Source: CAKZRD01 sp038886595 (GTDB taxonomy: Archaea > Nanobdellota > Nanobdellia > Pacearchaeales > GW2011-AR1). From it: a stretch of DNA of 9,373 nucleotides. The notes beneath the pieces are model-generated. The model worked only from the letters and a program-made list of their open reading frames with translations, was not told the DNA's origin and ran no database searches. The stretch covers positions 1 through 9,373 of the forward strand of contig JAWALV010000019.1 in the NCBI GenBank assembly GCA_038886595.1. Direction: 5' to 3'. Of this stretch, positions 6,737 to 9,373 are shown piece by piece; the first letter of the stretch is position 1, and every line of letters begins with the position of its first letter. The translations under genes were made by a program, and so were the position numbers.

Positions 6737-8041
6737 ATGGTTTTTGAAATAACTATAGGTAGAAATGAAAGTGAAAAAAAAATATTTGAAAAAAAGGCTT
6801 TAGCTTATATTGGTAAAGGATATGTTAAGATGGGAGAATATATCTCTTTATCAAATAAAATATATTTAGATATAGCAAAAAGTCACGTAATTCTTGTTGC
6901 AGGAAAAAGAGGTTCTGGAAAATCCTATACTCTTGGAGTTATAGCCGAATCTATTTCAGAAAAAGAAAAAGAAGACAATTTAAACATAGCTTCTCTAATT
7001 TTTGATACGATGGGGATCTTTTGGACAATGAAATTTAGAAATTATAAAGACAAAGAACTTCTTAATGAATGGAGGCTTGAATCAAAGAATGTTCCTATAG
7101 AAATTTTCTCTCCTAGCGGTTATTTTGAAGAATATAACAAAAGAGGAATTTCTGTCGATAAAGAGTTAAAAATAAAAGTTTCCGAGATTTCTTTGGGTGA
7201 ATGGATTGAACTTTTTAATTTAGATTATACAAAACAAGAAGCAGTTTTAATTTCGAATGTTTTTTCTTCACTTATTGAAAAAAAGAAAACTTTTGGTTTT
7301 GAAGACATCATTAAAGAAGTAAAAAAAAATCTTTCTTTCAGTGAAGAAACAAAAAATTCTGTTATTTCTCTTTTTAACATGGCAAAATCCTGGGGAATTT
7401 TTGACGAAAAAGAAGGCACCCAAATAAAAGAAATGGTAAAGAGAGGGCAAACAACGGTTGTTGATTTGTCCATGTATTCTTCTATCGGGCAGTTTAATAT
7501 TAGGGGTTTGGTTATTGGGCTTATTTGCAAAAAGCTTTTCAACGAAAGAATGGTTTCTAGAAAAGAAGAGGAAGTTTATTCTTTACAAAAAGGGTTGACT
7601 GATTTTACAATATCTTCTACAAAAGACATGCCTTTGATTTGGATTTTTATTGACGAAGCCCATGAGTTTCTTCCGAAAGAAGGCAAAACTCCTGCGACAG
7701 ATGCTTTAATTCAATTGCTAAGGGAAGGAAGGCAACCAGGAATTTCATTGATTTTAGCAACTCAACAGCCAGGAAAAATTCATACTGATGCAATGACACA
7801 ATCAGATATTGTTATTTCTCATTTGCTTACTGCAGAGCAAGATATTAAGGCCTTAAACGAAGTCATGCAGAGCTATGTTTATGAGGGAATAAAGAAAAAG
7901 ATGAACGAATTGCCAAAACAAAAAGGAGCTGCTCTTGTCCTAGATGATAACTCGCAAAGAATTTATTCAATAAGAGTTCGTCCTCGTTACACCTGGCACG
8001 GCGGAGAAACCCCTAGCGCTATACAAAAACTAATTAAATAA
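6737..8041 (+). CDS. HerA-like DUF87 ATPase
   Basis: P-loop ATPase (434 aa) of the HerA/FtsK superfamily, expected to act as a ring-shaped motor. Visible motifs are Walker A GKRGSGKS (56-63), Walker B IWIFIDEAHEF with Asp306/Glu307, a conserved LLREGRQPGISL segment (327-338) with likely trans-acting arginines (329 or 332), and sensor-like ATQQP (341-345). Canonical archaeal HerA is about 500 aa with a HAS-barrel placing Walker A near residue 150. Here only about 55 residues precede Walker A, too few for a full barrel, and no NurA nuclease gene is adjacent. It is therefore probably not the double-strand-break resection HerA. It follows the pilin-like genes after 28 bases on the same strand and may work with that membrane system, though this is inference from position. 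No ribosome binding site; TTAATTAAAAA (6705-6715) lies about 27 bases upstream and could be its own TATA box. Isoleucine is mostly ATT in its second half, whereas the platform genes mostly use ATA. Confidence 0.85.
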   Translation: MVFEITIGRNESEKKIFEKKALAYIGKGYVKMGEYISLSNKIYLDIAKSHVILVAGKRGSGKSYTLGVIAESISEKEKEDNLNIASLIFDTMGIFWTMKFRNYKDKELLNEWRLESKNVPIEIFSPSGYFEEYNKRGISVDKELKIKVSEISLGEWIELFNLDYTKQEAVLISNVFSSLIEKKKTFGFEDIIKEVKKNLSFSEETKNSVISLFNMAKSWGIFDEKEGTQIKEMVKRGQTTVVDLSMYSSIGQFNIRGLVIGLICKKLFNERMVSRKEEEVYSLQKGLTDFTISSTKDMPLIWIFIDEAHEFLPKEGKTPATDALIQLLREGRQPGISLILATQQPGKIHTDAMTQSDIVISHLLTAEQDIKALNEVMQSYVYEGIKKKMNELPKQKGAALVLDDNSQRIYSIRVRPRYTWHGGETPSAIQKLIK

Positions 8042-8046
8042 AAAAA
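8040..8046 (-). terminator. Oligo-T run after psmA
   Basis: Seven consecutive T residues on the minus strand lie about 25 bases after the psmA stop codon, within the 28-base convergent spacer and touching the end of the HerA-like gene. The spacer has a second, shorter T5 run nearer the stop. This fits U-rich archaeal termination; no hairpin is evident. Confidence 0.4.
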
Positions 8047-8069
8047 TTAAACAATATCATAAATAAAAA

Positions 8070-8771
8070 TTATAAAAAATCTTTACCTGTTTTTATTTCT
8101 ATTTTTTTTGTATCTTTTTTTATTAATCCTATATCAAATCTTTCTTTCTCGAATTTATCCCCATAAATCTCTTTAAATATAGATAAAGAGAGTTTTATTC
8201 CTTCTTCACAAGTTATATTTTCCTTATATTTTTCTCTGATTTTTTCCCTGAGTTTTTCATCATCTTCACCTATTGCCCATGCTTTATATTTTAAATAATT
8301 GCCAGTTACATCTGTAACAAACAATTCTGTCTCTTGATTTATTCCCGCAATCATTAAAGATGTGCCAAAAGGTCGTGTTCCGCCATATTGAGTAAATTGT
8401 TGTTTAATATCAGATATTTCTTTTACAATAGACTCTGTATGTGCAGGAGAATCATAGACTAATTTATGTTGTTGAGAAATGACTCTTGCCTTGTCTATTA
8501 AAATTCTAGCATCAGAAAGAATACCTGCTGCAACACACATTATATGATCATCTATCTGAGATATTTTATTAGATGAACTTTCTATTATTAATTTATCTTT
8601 TTGTCTCCTATCCGAAACTAATATAACCCCGTCTTTACAAACCATTCCTATAGAAGGACTTCCAAGACGAACTGTCTTTTCTGCATATTCAACTTGTAAA
8701 ATATGCCCATCTGGAGCAAACATAGTTGCTGCCCTATCATACCCCATTATTTGATGTTGAACGTCTTCCAT
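8070..8771 (-). CDS. psmA: 20S proteasome alpha subunit
   Basis: Structural outer-ring subunit of the archaeal 20S proteasome (233 aa), which forms the gated entry to the degradation chamber and docks regulatory ATPases. The N-terminal alpha signature is intact: YDR (11-13), Pro20 and Tyr29 in GYDRAATMFAPDGHILQVEYA, matching the gate residues Tyr8, Asp9, Pro17 and Tyr26 of Thermoplasma by a constant offset of three. Lys69 (SSSNKI) corresponds to Thermoplasma Lys66, the anchor for the HbYX tail of the PAN/VAT ATPases, so activator docking should be conserved. AAGILSDARILIDKAR (81-96) and QFTQYGGTRPFGTSL (125-139) are further family hallmarks, and the length is normal. The start at 8771 gives the expected N terminus. 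It lies 35 bases downstream of rnp2 in the same direction and converges with the HerA-like gene. The beta subunit is not in this window. Confidence 0.97.
   Translation of the reverse strand: MEDVQHQIMGYDRAATMFAPDGHILQVEYAEKTVRLGSPSIGMVCKDGVILVSDRRQKDKLIIESSSNKISQIDDHIMCVAAGILSDARILIDKARVISQQHKLVYDSPAHTESIVKEISDIKQQFTQYGGTRPFGTSLMIAGINQETELFVTDVTGNYLKYKAWAIGEDDEKLREKIREKYKENITCEEGIKLSLSIFKEIYGDKFEKERFDIGLIKKDTKKIEIKTGKDFL
8102..8121 (+). terminator. Oligo-T runs after the HerA-like gene
   Basis: On the plus strand, T8 (8102-8109) and T7 (8115-8121) occur about 60-80 bases after the HerA-like stop codon, inside the antisense 3' end of psmA. They are suitable U-rich stop signals for the plus-strand cluster and would give overlapping convergent 3' ends. 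On the psmA strand the same bases encode lysine-rich residues, so the runs may merely reflect codon content. Confidence 0.35.
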
Positions 8772-8800
8772 TTTAGAATCATTTTTATTTTAGTTTCTTT

Positions 8801-8814
8801 AAGTTTTTAAACTT
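8801..8814 (-). promoter_or_regulatory. Inverted repeat with TATA-like core before psmA
   Basis: The bases aagttt-tt-aaactt form a perfect 6-bp inverted repeat around a 2-base centre, spanning the rnp2 stop codon (8807-8809). On the minus strand the core reads TTTAAAAA, centred about 36 bases before the psmA ATG, which would allow a short leader of around 10 bases. It could be a promoter allowing psmA expression independent of rnp2. With only A/T-rich content as support, it could also be chance. Confidence 0.3.
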
Positions 8815-9085
8815 TTTTATTTAAACCTTTTATAGTGCCAGAAACTCTTTTTACTTTTAATCCAGCAAAAGCAAGAGAAGCCAGAACATCATTTAATTTT
8901 TCTCTTATGCAAGACCCAATTACAAAATTTTTTTTCTTTTCAACAAATACATAGGCAGATTTTGCCATTCCTAAAATTCCAATATAGTCCAAAATTGCTT
9001 TTTCTATTTTCTTTTCATCATCACATTGAACTAAAAAATACCTTCTATTATCTCTTGAACTTGGATTGAGTTTTAGTTTTTTCAT
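8807..9085 (-). CDS. rnp2: RNase P protein component 2 (Pop5/Rpp14)
   Basis: Protein subunit of archaeal RNase P, which together with the catalytic RNA and other Rpp proteins removes the 5' leader from pre-tRNA. The 92-aa product starts MKKLKLNPSSRDNRRYFLVQ, where Arg-Arg-Tyr begins the first strand, and ends with VKRVSGTIKG. The VSGTIK string (81-86) is the most diagnostic Pop5 feature I can see. It is shorter than the 110-130 aa of many archaeal Pop5 proteins. I chose the ATG at 9085: the reading frame extends upstream to 9166, but that extension merely translates the tandem repeat and TATA sequence (IEIYISH, NIYIAF) and looks unlike any Pop5 N terminus. A TATA-like run about 27 bases upstream supports this start. 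It is followed after 35 bases by psmA, an association known from the archaeal exosome/proteasome superoperon. Confidence 0.87.
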   Translation of the reverse strand: MKKLKLNPSSRDNRRYFLVQCDDEKKIEKAILDYIGILGMAKSAYVFVEKKKNFVIGSCIREKLNDVLASLAFAGLKVKRVSGTIKGLNKKV

Positions 9086-9106
9086 ATATACTAAAAAATA
9101 GAAAGC

Positions 9107-9117
9107 TATATATATAT
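9107..9117 (-). promoter_or_regulatory. TATA box of rnp2
   Basis: On the minus strand a run of alternating T and A, centred about 27 bases before the rnp2 ATG at 9085 and preceded by an A-rich AGAAA stretch, is placed correctly for a TATA box with BRE and a leaderless start. It lies within the proximal copy of the 19-bp tandem repeat, so a second copy of the same element sits 19 bases farther upstream. Confidence 0.5.
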
Positions 9118-9145
9118 TTCTATGTGATATATATATTTCTATGTG
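9108..9145. repeat. Perfect 19-bp tandem duplication in divergent promoter
   Basis: Two identical head-to-tail copies of atatatatatttctatgtg occupy 9108-9126 and 9127-9145 with no mismatch. Flanking bases do not continue the repeat beyond one position. On the minus strand each unit reads CACATAGAAA followed by an alternating AT tract, a BRE/TATA-like block, so the array duplicates the rnp2 core promoter. The plus-strand gene at 9199 starts 54 bases beyond the array. Confidence 0.9.
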
Positions 9146-9154
9146 AAAATTATG

Positions 9155-9161
9155 TATAAAA
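9155..9161 (+). promoter_or_regulatory. TATA box of the surface protein gene
   Basis: TATAAAA sits about 41 bases before the ATG at 9199. Initiation roughly 26 bases downstream would give a leader of about 15 bases that carries the Shine-Dalgarno sequence at 9189-9195. The spacing is therefore consistent with a leadered mRNA, in contrast to the other genes here. Confidence 0.45.
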
Positions 9162-9188
9162 TTCAACTAAATAAACAAAAATTGAAAT

Positions 9189-9195
9189 GAGGTGA
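9189..9195 (+). promoter_or_regulatory. Strong Shine-Dalgarno sequence
   Basis: GAGGTGA ends three bases before the ATG at 9199 and complements the UCACCUC near the 3' end of archaeal 16S rRNA. It fixes the start codon of the partial gene and is the only clear ribosome binding site in the window. Confidence 0.75.
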
Positions 9196-9198
9196 AAT

Positions 9199-9373
9199 AT
9201 GGAAAAAGCACAAATTTGGAGTGTTGTTGGAGTTGCTTTGGTAGTAGCAGTTTTAGCTTCAGTGGTAACAGCGACAATAACAGGTAATGCGATAAGATTG
9301 AATCAAGACAAGTATGGGCGATACCAAGTTTATACAAAGGATGAAGTTTATAATAAGAAAGAAATTGATGCGA
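9199..9373 (+). CDS. N-terminally anchored or secreted protein, 3' truncated by window
   Basis: Partial gene cut by the window edge; 58 codons are visible. A short polar start (MEKAQIW) leads into a hydrophobic helix (about 8-29, SVVGVALVVAVLASVVTATI) and then TGNAIRLNQDKYGRYQVYTKDEVYNKKEIDA. The helix suits a membrane anchor or signal peptide. Asn-Ala after the helix is not a convincing signal peptidase site and there is no lipobox cysteine. From memory, DPANN genomes contain families of exported proteins with similar leaders ending ITGN and a following YTKxEVDA segment, but I could not verify this. The repeated YTKDEV / YNKKEI pattern could begin a coiled coil or stalk. It has a strong Shine-Dalgarno and its own TATA box, and faces away from rnp2. 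Function unknown; abundant surface protein is a guess based on the translation signal. Confidence 0.7.
   Translation, partial: MEKAQIWSVVGVALVVAVLASVVTATITGNAIRLNQDKYGRYQVYTKDEVYNKKEIDA

Noticed and set aside
6693..6752. 19-codon ORF bridging the second pilin-like gene and the HerA-like gene
   Set aside because: It overlaps both coding regions in another frame, has no ribosome binding site and no recognisable features; chance is the simplest reading.
7225..7542. Antisense ORF of about 105 codons within the HerA-like gene
   Set aside because: It lies opposite strongly conserved ATPase sequence, its composition mirrors that gene, and no promoter or family features are visible. Similar antisense frames at 1347-1640, 2182-2654, 4675-4875 and 5378-5641 were dropped for the same reason.
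9086..9166. Upstream start at 9166 for the Pop5 gene
   Set aside because: The 27 extra residues are a translation of the tandem repeat and TATA tract, and the predicted TATA box would lie inside the coding region.
1..9373. CRISPR array, tRNA, rRNA or insertion sequence
   Set aside because: I found no spaced direct repeats, no GGTTCGA-type T arm with a CCA-stem partner, no rRNA-like GC-rich block and no transposase motifs. The only perfect repeat noticed is the two-copy 19-bp tandem at 9108-9145.

Overview
The window reads as the genome of a small AT-rich archaeon. It encodes an archaeal 20S proteasome alpha subunit, the archaeal/eukaryal RNase P protein Pop5, a TrmB-family regulator, archaellum/pilus-type platform proteins and a HerA-like ATPase. 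Most starts have a TATA-like box about 25-30 bases upstream of the ATG and no ribosome binding site, which suggests leaderless mRNAs. The compact proteins, very A/T-rich coding sequence, prepilin motifs and the surface-protein leader at the right edge best fit a DPANN lineage (Woesearchaeota/Pacearchaeota-like). That placement is an inference from family style; no marker tree was possible here.

Layout. Positions 1-236 hold no convincing complete gene. On the minus strand come a TrmB-family regulator (237-1040), with a textbook TATA box, and upstream of it isoleucyl-tRNA synthetase (1094-3928). A short divergent promoter region (3929-4009) separates ileS from a plus-strand cluster (4010-8041): two half-length ArlJ/TadC-type membrane platform proteins separated by one base, two small proteins with N-terminal prepilin-like signals whose genes overlap by 7 bases, and a DUF87/HerA-like hexameric-type ATPase. 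This cluster converges on a minus-strand pair, rnp2 (Pop5 of RNase P) followed by psmA (proteasome alpha). The pair looks like a remnant of the archaeal exosome/proteasome superoperon. A 19-bp perfect tandem repeat carrying a TATA-like box lies upstream of rnp2. Divergent from rnp2, a gene for a membrane-anchored or secreted protein starts at 9199 and runs off the window. It is the only gene here with a strong Shine-Dalgarno sequence.

How it fits together. ileS, rnp2 and psmA are housekeeping genes for tRNA charging, tRNA 5' maturation and protein turnover. The 4010-8041 cluster is the accessory part and the best candidate for something undescribed: a type IV pilus-like assembly with a two-piece platform and two pilin-like subunits. 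Its only local ATPase is a HerA/FtsK-superfamily protein lacking room for the usual HerA N-terminal barrel, and no GspE/ArlI-type pilus motor is visible. Whether that ATPase works with the pilus machinery, or a GspE-type motor is encoded elsewhere, cannot be decided from this window.
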